64,000 nucleotides of DNA from XYD12-FULL-36-8 sp964613805 (GTDB lineage Bacteria > Bacteroidota > Ignavibacteria > Ignavibacteriales > Ignavibacteriaceae), in contig CAZTJF010000002.1 of the NCBI GenBank assembly GCA_964613805.1, positions 1 to 64,000 of the forward strand. The letters are read 5' to 3'. Each line of letters begins with the position of its first letter. Positions within the stretch are counted from its first letter, which is position 1. A model generated the notes under the pieces. The model had not been told where the DNA came from. It did no database searches and was given only the letters and a program-made list of their open reading frames with translations. This document shows, in pieces, positions 43,897 through 52,272 of this stretch. The position numbers and the translations under genes were made by a program.

Positions 43897-45835
43897 AATA
43901 AATGACAGGTTTGTACCTATTCTTAAGACCCTCAAGATATTCTCTCTCAAGTCGTTTACTTTCATATTCCTGAAATGCACCGGAGACTTCAGCTTTTGCT
44001 TCATCAAAAGATTTAATTCTTGAAGACTCTTTGGAATTTAGTCGAATGATAGAAAATCCTCCCGCATTGCCGATAATTGAAGAGCGGTCGCCGGGATTTT
44101 TCAATTTATCTGCTTCAATTGAAAGCTGAGTGGACTTAGCATCAACTAAATCAAACTTACCTGCTTTTTCCTTGAAACTGGGTCTCTCTGTGTATTTAGA
44201 CGCCAGAGTATCAAAGTTGGCACCCGAATTTAACTGATTTAGATAAACTTGAGCTAACGAATCTTTACGCGTAAAGATTTCACTAAAACTTACTCTGTCC
44301 GGCCAAACATATTTCGATTTTGTGTTCTGATAAAAGTCATAAAGCTTCACACTATCTACAGAGATGTTGTTCCAAATTTCATCTTCTTGAATTTTGAAAA
44401 TAAAAATACCGTTCTTATAATCTTCCATCAGCGATGCAAAAGATGCATTGGTTTTTTCAAGATTCATTGCTTCTTCTTCAAGAAGATCATCGCCGCTTAT
44501 TTTTTTAATTGCATTAGTAAGTAAATCAGCGTCAACAATTCTATTTGCAAAATCTGAAACAGCATTAAGCTTTTGCCAGAAATCAGCAGTTGTAATTTTA
44601 TGATTAGCAAAAGTATAAAGCGATAAATCTTTTACATCTTCTAATTTAGAATTTTCTTCTCCAACTCTAACTGAATCACTCTTCTCAACAAATAAAGAAT
44701 AGGTTTGACCATTTAATTTGTAAGAGTATTTAATCCGCAAACTGTCAACAAGATTATCATAATGATCTTGATATCTGGTTTGCCTAAAAATTTTCTTAAG
44801 ATTTTCACGTTCTTCATCAAGTGACGGAAGCGGAGCTTTATCAGTAACCTTAATAATATGATAACCAAAATTTGATTTTACAACATCTGAAACTTCACCA
44901 ACTTTAAGATTGAATGCAGCTTCATCAAATTCTTTAACCATCATTCTCCGTTCAAAAAATCCTAAGTCACCACCCTTTTCCTTTGAACCCGGATCTTCCG
45001 AATACTTCATTGCTAAATCAGCAAAGTCGCCGCCTGCGTTTAGCAGCATTTTAACAGAATCAATTGTTGCTTTTGCAGCAACTGTATCCATTTCACCATC
45101 AGCATTATTAAAATCAACAAGAATATGACTTGCCTGGATCTTTGGAACTCGTTCTCTTTTTTCAGTTACTTTAATGAGATGATAACCATATCTTGTTTTG
45201 ACTACTGAAGGATAAACTTGTCCTGCTGCGGTCTTGTAGCATGCATCTTCAAACTCAACTGGAAGAAGACCTGCCGTGATGTAAAAAATATCCCCGCCTA
45301 AAGGTGCGGAAAAATAATCTTGAGAGTTTCTTTGAGCTAAATCCTCGAAGCTGATTCCCTTTTTCACACTATCGAGTATAGTTTCAGTTTTTAGATGCGC
45401 AGCTTCTTCACCAGTAGTATCGGGCCGAATCATGATATGGCTAACACGTAATTCCCATTTCCGTTTATTGTACAGTTCTTGAACTCCAGGATCAACAATT
45501 TGTTTTTCGAGAATGTAGGTGACTCCGACTTTCTTTTTATAATCATTGAGCTCATTCATCAGATCAGAATCTTTTTCATAACCTCTTACCGAAGCATCTC
45601 TTAATTTCATTTTAAAATTCACATACAAATCGAGAAAGTTTTTTAGCTTAGTTAAGCTGTCTGCTTTTGCTTGTTCCAGACTACCTGAATTCTTTGAATA
45701 AGCATCTTCGAATTCACCCATTTTAACCTTGGCATCGCCAAACTCAGCTAATACAATTTCTGAATGCTTTGGTGAACAAGAAATAAATAAAAATGAAATT
45801 ATGAATGAGAAATAAATAATTGAACGATTAAGCAT
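43865..45835 (-). CDS. Multi-domain parvulin-type peptidyl-prolyl isomerase lipoprotein
   Basis: A 656-residue lipoprotein (FISCSPKHSEIV, with Cys near residue 20). It contains two well-formed parvulin domains: residues about 125-235 (LRVSHIMIRPD ... APLGGDIFY) and 230-345 (IQASHILVDFN ... DPGSKEKGGDLGFFERR). A third, degenerate unit lies near 510-620 (VSFSEIFTRK ... YTERPSFKEKAGKFDL). It is in the PpiD/SurA/PrsA class and should help fold exported proteins at a membrane. It leads a three-gene run of related chaperones, with 32-bp overlap to the next gene. Confidence 0.85.
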   Translation of the reverse strand: MLNRSIIYFSFIISFLFISCSPKHSEIVLAEFGDAKVKMGEFEDAYSKNSGSLEQAKADSLTKLKNFLDLYVNFKMKLRDASVRGYEKDSDLMNELNDYKKKVGVTYILEKQIVDPGVQELYNKRKWELRVSHIMIRPDTTGEEAAHLKTETILDSVKKGISFEDLAQRNSQDYFSAPLGGDIFYITAGLLPVEFEDACYKTAAGQVYPSVVKTRYGYHLIKVTEKRERVPKIQASHILVDFNNADGEMDTVAAKATIDSVKMLLNAGGDFADLAMKYSEDPGSKEKGGDLGFFERRMMVKEFDEAAFNLKVGEVSDVVKSNFGYHIIKVTDKAPLPSLDEERENLKKIFRQTRYQDHYDNLVDSLRIKYSYKLNGQTYSLFVEKSDSVRVGEENSKLEDVKDLSLYTFANHKITTADFWQKLNAVSDFANRIVDADLLTNAIKKISGDDLLEEEAMNLEKTNASFASLMEDYKNGIFIFKIQEDEIWNNISVDSVKLYDFYQNTKSKYVWPDRVSFSEIFTRKDSLAQVYLNQLNSGANFDTLASKYTERPSFKEKAGKFDLVDAKSTQLSIEADKLKNPGDRSSIIGNAGGFSIIRLNSKESSRIKSFDEAKAEVSGAFQEYESKRLEREYLEGLKNRYKPVIYYDKLEQAFKN

Positions 45836-45952
45836 TTAAAACATCTCCCTTAATAAGTTATAGAATTTTTAGCGGACAATTTTAGTGAATGAGTGCCTGA
45901 AAATCAAGATAAGTTGAGTTTCTGCGGCTTAAATAAGAAAGAACGCCCTTCG

Positions 45953-47953
45953 TTATTTCGCTAAAGTTAATTTAATTGATTTTTGAAAACCCTGTGTTTC
46001 TAATTTTAAAAAGTAAACTCCGCTTGATAATGGTTTAGAAAATGCACTTGCAGAGATTGTTATTTCGTGATAGCCAGCTTCAATGTCTCCTTCAAAAATT
46101 TCTCCGACTTTATTCCCAAGTACATCAAATAAATTCATTTTAATGTGTGAATCAAAAGGAATAGAATACTTAACCTTAGTTGATGGGTTGAAAGGATTCG
46201 GATAATTTTGTGAAACTGAAAACTGACCCGGATTGTTAATTGTAATTTCTACTTCAGGGCTGTATTCGAATTTACCATCCATATCAATTTGTTTTAGTCT
46301 GTAATAATATTTACCAGAAGTGAGAAGTTCATCAACAAATTTGTACGTTTTTATTGAAGCACTATTACCGGAAGCATTCACAAATCCAATTTGAAGGAAA
46401 GACGAATTTTCTCTTGCTCTCTCAATCGAAAAACCGTAACTGTTTAATTCAGTTGCAGTTATCCAACTTAAATTAACATTACTCCCCGATAAACTTGCAT
46501 TAAAACTAATCAACTCAACTGGTAAAGCATAATTTATTGCGGCTAAAGCATCAATAATTCCCCAACCATACTCTCTGTCAGGGTTGAGAGAATTTGAAGA
46601 AGTATTCCTTAAGATTTCTCTTATTTGCATTGGAGTTAAACTTGGATTAAAGGAAAGCAGAACTGCTACTACACCAGCAGCAATGGGGCAGCTGAATGAT
46701 GTACCGTTAACATTCGTGTAACTTGAGCCCCCGACCGAGGAAGCGGCATAAACCCCTGAACCCATCGCCATAAAATCAGGCTTTACTCTGCCATCAAAAG
46801 TATTACCTACACTGCTGAAGCTTGATCGTATTCCATTTGAACCAACAGCACCAATTGTAAACACACTATCTCCATCTGCAGGAGCATTCAATGTATTTTG
46901 AGTAGGGTGATAACCACTATTACCAGCAGAGTTAACAACTGCAATACCCAAACCAACCGCTAAATCTGCAGCAATTGTAATTCTCGCAGTATTCCCATCC
47001 ATATTTTGCCATGTATAGCTTTGATAGGGTGGATCAAAAGTTAAATATCCGAGTGAAGTTGAAGTCACATCAACTCCTATGCTATCTGCCCATTCTAAAG
47101 CTGCGATCCAATTATCTTCTTCAATAGGAGTCTCACTTCCCGGGTCATCTTCAGTTCTTGCAAGAATATAATTTGAAGCGAATGCTGGACTAACCAGTTG
47201 ACCCTGCTTAAATCCACCAATAGTTGAGAGGGTGTTTGTGCCATGAGAATGACCTCCAACATCAGGATCATTACCCACAAAATCCCATTTAGCAATTATA
47301 TTCATTGAACTAAATGCTTCATGAGTAAGATTGCTAAACCCAGCATCCATCACACAAATTGTGACACCCTGTCCTTTGTAACCTAAATCATGAACTGCTG
47401 GAATGTTAACTTGATTCATTTGAGTAAAAGATGATCCGTAATTATATGTGTGGGTTGCTTCTGTCTGCAACCTAAAATGGCTTGCATCAACAAATTCTTC
47501 AGTCTCAATGTTTTTTTTACTCTTAGAATATTTTTCAACCAAATCTAATTCTCGAACAAATGGGAGCGATGATATTGAAATTATAGTTGATAATGAAGCG
47601 TAACCGCTAATACCATTAAACCATTTTGACTTATGTTTGAGTTCAATTCCTTTTGACTGTAGTTGTTCAATGTAGTTTGGATAAACAGGTAAATCTGTGA
47701 TGCTAATCAGCTTATTAGAAGATAAAACTTTAGAGCGACGCTGTACTGATTTTTCGCTAACTACACTTTCGGGAAATGAAAAATACTGCTCGGAATTTGG
47801 ACCTTTATCCTTAAACATTACCCAAATAAGAATTTTAGAATTTGGAGAAGAATTCTCAATCTGATGTTTTAATTGATCAGTAAATTTTTCTAATGGACTT
47901 TGAGCAAAAGTCATTATTGAACAAAACGAAATAAACGTAATAATAGATTTCAT
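45953..47953 (-). CDS. Secreted subtilisin-family (S8) serine protease with sorting domain
   Basis: A 666-residue exported protease. Signal peptide about 1-18, an inhibitor-I9-like propeptide region (about 35-145) and an S8 catalytic domain with Asp203 (VMDAGF), His237 (SHGTNTLST), oxyanion Asn345 (NSAGNSG) and Ser419 (GTSFSCP). Residues about 475-570 are a beta-sandwich of the NLSWITATELNSYGFSIER type. The last 80 residues (from NYPNPFNPST) form the C-terminal sorting module, so the enzyme should be exported by a type IX-like system and act outside the cell. It follows metG by 25 bp on the same strand. Confidence 0.93.
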   Translation of the reverse strand: MKSIITFISFCSIMTFAQSPLEKFTDQLKHQIENSSPNSKILIWVMFKDKGPNSEQYFSFPESVVSEKSVQRRSKVLSSNKLISITDLPVYPNYIEQLQSKGIELKHKSKWFNGISGYASLSTIISISSLPFVRELDLVEKYSKSKKNIETEEFVDASHFRLQTEATHTYNYGSSFTQMNQVNIPAVHDLGYKGQGVTICVMDAGFSNLTHEAFSSMNIIAKWDFVGNDPDVGGHSHGTNTLSTIGGFKQGQLVSPAFASNYILARTEDDPGSETPIEEDNWIAALEWADSIGVDVTSTSLGYLTFDPPYQSYTWQNMDGNTARITIAADLAVGLGIAVVNSAGNSGYHPTQNTLNAPADGDSVFTIGAVGSNGIRSSFSSVGNTFDGRVKPDFMAMGSGVYAASSVGGSSYTNVNGTSFSCPIAAGVVAVLLSFNPSLTPMQIREILRNTSSNSLNPDREYGWGIIDALAAINYALPVELISFNASLSGSNVNLSWITATELNSYGFSIERARENSSFLQIGFVNASGNSASIKTYKFVDELLTSGKYYYRLKQIDMDGKFEYSPEVEITINNPGQFSVSQNYPNPFNPSTKVKYSIPFDSHIKMNLFDVLGNKVGEIFEGDIEAGYHEITISASAFSKPLSSGVYFLKLETQGFQKSIKLTLAK

Positions 47954-47978
47954 CTTTTAACCAATTTGTGATTTAAAT

Positions 47979-50021
47979 TTATTTGGCTCGCGTTCCCCTT
48001 GGAACTATTGGATTTACCATTAGAACTTCGTGCTTTCCCGGTTCTATTTCAAGAGCCAAAATCATACCTTTTGACTCCAAACCCATAAGTTTTGCAGGTT
48101 TAAGATTTGCAACAACTAAAACTTTTTTCCCAACTAAATCTTCCGGTGCGTAACTTTTTGCGATACCGGCAATTAATTGTCGCTCTTCATTTTCCAACGC
48201 TATTTTCAGTTTTAAAAGCTTCTCACTTTTCTCAACTCGCTCTACTGTGATAACTTCAGCAACTTTAAGTTGAACCCTCCTAAAATCATCTATTGAAATA
48301 AGATCATCCTGAGTTGTAACTTCATTCATATTTGATCCCTTGAGTTTTTCAATTTGCTTTTCAATCAATTCATCCTCAATCTTTGGAAAAATAATTTCGG
48401 GAGTATTTAGTTTGTGTCCTGCTTTCAAATTTTCATTTCCACAATCTTTCCAATTAGTCGGATTAGCATTCAACATTTTGAATAATTTTTCTGCTGAGAA
48501 TGGAACTATCGGATAAAATAATTCTGCAAGTGTGTAAATCACATTTAAACAAATGTTGATTGTCGTGCCGCATTTTTCCTTATCTGATTTGACAGTTTTC
48601 CATGGTTCAGAATCATTGAAATATTTATTACCTGCTCGTGCCAGATTCATAATTTCAAGAACGCCATCTTTAACCTTAAAATGTTCAAAAAGATTAGCAG
48701 CTTTTTGTGGATAAGATTTTGTCAGCTCAATCATTTCATTATCAATCATTTCCATTTTAGTACGGGAAGGAACTTGTCCTTGGAAGTGTTTATGAGCAAA
48801 TGTAAATGTTCGATTTATCAAGTTTCCGAAAATGTCAGCGAGTTCGGAATTGTTTCTTAACTGAAATTCCTTCCAGTAAAAATCCGTATCACGGTTTTCG
48901 GGTAAATTTGCAGCAAGAGTATATCGCAATGGATCAGCCGAAAATTGATCAAGAAAATCTTTCACATCAATTCCCCAATTTCTGCTTTTGGAGAATTTTT
49001 TTCCTTCAAAATTTAAAAACTCATTAGCTGGTACATTTTGAGGAAGACAATATTTTTCTTTATTGCCATCATTCCAAGCCATCAAGATTGCCGGGAAAAT
49101 GATTGTATGAAACACCACATTATCTTTTCCTATGAATGCGATATACTTTGTTTTGGAATCCTGCCAAAATTTTTTCCAAAGTTCGGGTTGATTTCTTTGC
49201 TGAGACAATTCTTTTGCGGATGAGATATATCCGAGTACTGCTTCAAACCAAACATAAATAACTTTTCCCGCTGCATTTTCAACAGGAACTTTAATTCCCC
49301 AATCCAAATCGCGAGTGATTGCACGATCCTTCAATCCATCTTTAAACCAGCCGCGACAATATTGAAGAACATTTTCCTTCCAGCCAAACTTTTCGTTCAT
49401 TTCACCTACATACTTTTCCAATGCTGGTTGATATTTTCCCAATGGGAAATAGTAGTGAGTAGTTTCTTTTAGTGTCGGCGAGCTGCCAGAGATCTTGCTT
49501 TTAGGATTTTTTAGTTCTGATGGTTCATAAAGTGAACCACAATTTTCACATTCATCACTTCGAGCTTCTTCATTTCCGCATTTGGGACATGTCCCTTCGA
49601 CGTATCTGTCTGGCAAAAACATCTTGGCTTTATCATCAAAAAATTGAAAGGATCTCTTTTCGATTAACAATCCCCGGTTGTAAAATTCGAGGAAGAATTC
49701 TTTGGCAGTTTCATGGTGGATCGGTAAACTTGTCCGAGAGTAGTTATCGAAACTCATCCCGAATCTTTCAAATGCTTTATTATTTGCTTCGTGGAACCGA
49801 TCAATAATAACTTGAGGGGAAACTTTTTCTTTATCAGCACTTATTGTGATCGGAACACCGTGTTCATCTGAACCGCAAATATAGACTACATCGTCACCAT
49901 TTAGTCTTTTGTATCTGACGTAAATGTCTGCAGGAAGATATGCCCCGCTGAGATGACCAAGATGGATTGGTCCATTAGCGTACGGGAGAGCCGACGTAAC
50001 AAGCACTTTTTCTCTATGCAA
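47979..50021 (-). CDS. metG: Methionyl-tRNA synthetase
   Basis: MetG charges tRNA-Met. The 680-residue protein has the class I HLGH at 20-23 (HIGH), a zinc-knuckle region near 144-161 (CPKCGNEEARSDECENCG) and KFSKS as the KMSKS loop. A C-terminal OB-fold tRNA-binding/dimerisation domain occupies about 575-680 (FRRVQLKVAEVITVERVEKS). This is the long E. coli-like form. It begins 29 bp after the vapC-like gene and lies 25 bp before the protease, so all four may share a transcript. Confidence 0.97.
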   Translation of the reverse strand: MHREKVLVTSALPYANGPIHLGHLSGAYLPADIYVRYKRLNGDDVVYICGSDEHGVPITISADKEKVSPQVIIDRFHEANNKAFERFGMSFDNYSRTSLPIHHETAKEFFLEFYNRGLLIEKRSFQFFDDKAKMFLPDRYVEGTCPKCGNEEARSDECENCGSLYEPSELKNPKSKISGSSPTLKETTHYYFPLGKYQPALEKYVGEMNEKFGWKENVLQYCRGWFKDGLKDRAITRDLDWGIKVPVENAAGKVIYVWFEAVLGYISSAKELSQQRNQPELWKKFWQDSKTKYIAFIGKDNVVFHTIIFPAILMAWNDGNKEKYCLPQNVPANEFLNFEGKKFSKSRNWGIDVKDFLDQFSADPLRYTLAANLPENRDTDFYWKEFQLRNNSELADIFGNLINRTFTFAHKHFQGQVPSRTKMEMIDNEMIELTKSYPQKAANLFEHFKVKDGVLEIMNLARAGNKYFNDSEPWKTVKSDKEKCGTTINICLNVIYTLAELFYPIVPFSAEKLFKMLNANPTNWKDCGNENLKAGHKLNTPEIIFPKIEDELIEKQIEKLKGSNMNEVTTQDDLISIDDFRRVQLKVAEVITVERVEKSEKLLKLKIALENEERQLIAGIAKSYAPEDLVGKKVLVVANLKPAKLMGLESKGMILALEIEPGKHEVLMVNPIVPRGTRAK

Positions 50022-50050
50022 ACTAATAACCTATAAAATTTCGTAACTAT

Positions 50051-50467
50051 TTATTCAACGAACTTGACTTTCAACCCAGACTTCTTAGCTGCTAAGGTCT
50101 GTCTTTTATCAGCTGAAACAAAAACATCGGACTTCCACAAAATCGCCGAAGCTATATGAATCGCATCCAATGTTCTCAAATTGTTTTTTTCTAATAAGGT
50201 AACTGCTTTTGAAATAACTTCGGGCACAACATTTATTATCTGAATGCTTTCAATTTCTTCAATTAATCGGTCTTTAACTTCAAAATAATTTTTCTTGCTT
50301 ATTCCTTTTTCTCTTAATCTCCGATTTAATCCGGAAATAATTTCCGGAAAACAAATGGCACTCAAAGCGATAGCTTCCGATTCAATACAGATTTTCTCAA
50401 CCATGTCACTGCCAGTTTCCTCGATGAATCTTTTTGCATAAGCAGAAGAATCAAAAAAAGATAGCAT
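50051..50467 (-). CDS. vapC: PIN-domain toxin, VapC family
   Basis: A 138-residue PIN-domain ribonuclease, the toxin half of a type II toxin-antitoxin pair. The four acidic positions of the metal site are visible: Asp6 (FFDSSAY), Glu42, Asp101 (LDAIHIASA) and Asp120 (VSADKRQ). VapC toxins usually cleave tRNA or rRNA. Its ATG directly abuts the stop of the antitoxin gene upstream, so the pair is translationally coupled. metG follows after 29 bp. Confidence 0.9.
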   Translation of the reverse strand: MLSFFDSSAYAKRFIEETGSDMVEKICIESEAIALSAICFPEIISGLNRRLREKGISKKNYFEVKDRLIEEIESIQIINVVPEVISKAVTLLEKNNLRTLDAIHIASAILWKSDVFVSADKRQTLAAKKSGLKVKFVE

Positions 50468-50698
50468 TTATGAAGATTCTCTTTCAGCCAAGATTGCCGA
50501 TGATAAGCTGGTTCCATTTACAATAAGTCGTAATGCTTTCTTTTTCCATGCTGGTCTATCCTCAGAATTCAAATTTGGTGGAGAAATTTTTGCGATTGGC
50601 TTTCCATGCCTCATGACAATTACTATTTCACCTTTTTCAACTGAAGTTAAAAGCAACGAAGCATTATTTCTGAAATCCGTAAAGTTTATGGTTTTCAT
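50468..50698 (-). CDS. Phd/YefM-type antitoxin (VapB-like)
   Basis: A 76-residue antitoxin. The N-terminal Phd/YefM DNA-binding fold reads MKTINFTDFRNNASLLLTSV, then KGEIVIVMRHGKPIAKISP. The Ser-rich C-terminus would be the toxin-wrapping tail. It neutralises the adjacent PIN toxin and represses the operon, and its likely operator is the inverted repeat at 50727-50752 just upstream. Phd-type antitoxins with PIN toxins are common. Confidence 0.87.
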   Translation of the reverse strand: MKTINFTDFRNNASLLLTSVEKGEIVIVMRHGKPIAKISPPNLNSEDRPAWKKKALRLIVNGTSLSSAILAERESS

Positions 50699-50724
50699 AA
50701 CATTTAATTTAATTTTTGTGCATA

Positions 50725-50753
50725 AATGTACAGAATTATTTTAAGCTGTACAA
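50725..50753 (-). promoter_or_regulatory. Promoter and overlapping operator of the toxin-antitoxin operon
   Basis: On the minus strand TTGTAC (50748-50753) and TACATT (50725-50730) are 17 nt apart, a housekeeping-type promoter ending 26 bp before the antitoxin start. A perfect inverted repeat TGTACAG ... CTGTACA (50727-50733 and 50746-50752, 12-nt spacer) overlaps both hexamers. A repressor bound there would block RNA polymerase, fitting autoregulation by the antitoxin. Confidence 0.65.
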
Positions 50754-50966
50754 AATAAATTTAGGGAAAAATTGATAGAGAATAGATGAGTAATAATACT
50801 AAACGTTATCGTTTGCTGGGTGAGAACCTAATCTGAGGATTTTGAAATTAAGTGATAAACATCCACTAGGACAAAGAACTATATCGCTTAATAGAAAATT
50901 ATTCTTTAGATAAAAGATCGAGTCTTTTATAGATAAAAGGAAAATGACTTGGCTAAAATAAGTAAT

Positions 50967-51209
50967 TTAAAAATGTCCCAGTTGATGAAATTTTGACTGA
51001 ACGTTAGCTCTTATCGCTAGAGCATCAACTTCACTATCATCATATTCAGATTGATCATCAGGTAAAAGATCAATCTTCTCTGATAGATAAGCTTTCTCAG
51101 CAATTTGAGTTAGTACTCTTTTAGGCATTTTAGCTAGCTCTGCTTCACTGTAAAGACCCGACAAAACTTCGCAGTATGATTTTTGTTTATTCCGTAAAGA
51201 TTTTTTCAT
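50967..51209 (-). CDS. Small hypothetical protein
   Basis: An 80-residue protein I cannot assign. It is hydrophilic: a basic start (MKKSLRNKQKS), a helical middle (LYSEAELAKMPKRVLTQIAEKAYLS region) and an acidic stretch DDQSEYDDSE. There is no signal peptide or membrane segment. AGGAAA lies about 8 nt before the ATG. It stands alone between the toxin-antitoxin promoter and the LiaF-type operon. Confidence 0.5.
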   Translation of the reverse strand: MKKSLRNKQKSYCEVLSGLYSEAELAKMPKRVLTQIAEKAYLSEKIDLLPDDQSEYDDSEVDALAIRANVQSKFHQLGHF

Positions 51210-51540
51210 AATGTTTCCTGTACTTTTTAATTAATAATAATCTTTACGTAATGAATTTCAATCACTGTGCCAAAGTAAGAAACCAACTTCTAATCTAAAA
51301 TATGGGGTTGGAAAAGCGATTACTAATTAACATTACTTTCATTATAGCCAGGAAACCTTGTAACTTATTAGGAAATCACCACATTGTAGAACATTGTTTT
51401 TCTATCAACAGATTCCTAAATAGCCCTTATCAGTCAACTGTTTACCGAAAATTTCCGTTCGTTTACCGATTTTTACTTACTTGATGTCTAAGTAATTCTT
51501 AAGTTTCGGTAGAATTAAATTATTGTAAGGAGAACACAAA
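51210..51540. other. Intergenic region (331 bp) holding the promoter region of the LiaF-kinase-LytTR operon
   Basis: The left part shows nothing convincing. The right third contains the 9-bp direct repeat at 51440-51469, a TAGAAT hexamer at 51510-51515 with no good -35 hexamer, and the ribosome-binding site AAGGAG 9 nt before the ATG at 51541. A 60-codon plus-strand frame across 51302-51484 runs through the repeat and has unnatural composition, so it is not annotated. Confidence 0.6.
51440..51469 (+). promoter_or_regulatory. Direct repeat with LytTR-site geometry
   Basis: GTTTACCGA occurs at 51440-51448 and again at 51461-51469, separated by 12 nt, so the start-to-start distance is 21 bp (two helical turns). 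LytTR-family regulators bind pairs of about 9-bp direct repeats with this spacing. The site lies 41-70 bp upstream of a TAGAAT hexamer lacking a -35 element, the usual place for an activator. The operon it precedes encodes a LytTR regulator. Confidence 0.6.
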
Positions 51541-52260
51541 ATGAAACCAAACACACAAACATCATCTGCAAAAATATTGGTTGGAGCAGTCTTAATTATA
51601 ATTGGAGGATTATTCATGCTTCGTTCCTTCCATATTCTTCCTTTCGAAATAAGCCATATTATTTTTCATTGGCCATTTATTCTTTTTGTCATTGGGGTTG
51701 TGATACTTATTAATTCAGAAAACAAGGCATTAGGAATTATGTTCACAACAATTGGAGGAATTTTACTTTTCCCAAGAGTATTCCCAGATATTGATATTGA
51801 TGGAAAATTAATCCTGGGAATAGTAATCATCGCATTAGGTGTATTTGTCATTTTCAGAAGCAGCAGTGGAAAATTTCGAGCTAACTTTGGCAGAGCATCA
51901 GATCAAATCAACAATGATTACCTTGATGATGTTGCTATATTTGGTGGTGGGACAAAAGTCATAACCTCAAACAACTTTAAGGGAGGAAATATTACCGCAA
52001 TTTTTGGCGGATCGGAAATAGACTTAACAGCATGCAAGCTTGCTGAGGGAAATAATGTGTTGAATATCACTGCGATCTTCGGCGGATCAACCATAATTGT
52101 TCCGAGAGATTGGAATGTTTTATTGAACGTAACTCCTTTGTTTGGCGGCTTTTCAAATAAAATTCGAAGGGAACCAAATTTCGTAGTTGATCAATCGAGA
52201 ACACTAATCATCAAAGGGATCGCAATGTTTGGTGGAGGAGAAATAAAATCTTTCTTTTAG
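51541..52260 (+). CDS. LiaF-like membrane protein
   Basis: A 239-residue protein with four hydrophobic segments in residues 10-105 (LiaI/LiaF transmembrane region, DUF5668-type) followed by a cytoplasmic beta-helical domain with repeated FGG motifs: VAIFGGGTKVI, AIFGGSEIDL, AIFGGSTIIV, PLFGGFSNKI and AMFGGGEIKS. In Firmicutes LiaF restrains a cell-envelope stress two-component system. Similar proteins next to LytS/LytTR pairs occur in Bacteroidota. It precedes the kinase gene by 12 bp, so all three form an operon. A role in envelope-stress sensing is inferred from these neighbours. Confidence 0.8.
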   Translation: MKPNTQTSSAKILVGAVLIIIGGLFMLRSFHILPFEISHIIFHWPFILFVIGVVILINSENKALGIMFTTIGGILLFPRVFPDIDIDGKLILGIVIIALGVFVIFRSSSGKFRANFGRASDQINNDYLDDVAIFGGGTKVITSNNFKGGNITAIFGGSEIDLTACKLAEGNNVLNITAIFGGSTIIVPRDWNVLLNVTPLFGGFSNKIRREPNFVVDQSRTLIIKGIAMFGGGEIKSFF

Positions 52261-52272
52261 GATTGATGCGAT

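Noticed and set aside
43072..44007. Longer N-terminus for the second SurA-type protein
   Set aside because: It would place 37 residues before the lipoprotein signal and overlap the preceding gene by 143 bp; the ATG at 43896 gives a normal lipoprotein.
51302..51484. 60-codon plus-strand open frame before the LiaF-like gene
   Set aside because: No ribosome-binding site, unlikely composition (many Asn, His, Phe and basic residues without pattern), and it runs through the direct repeat that looks regulatory.
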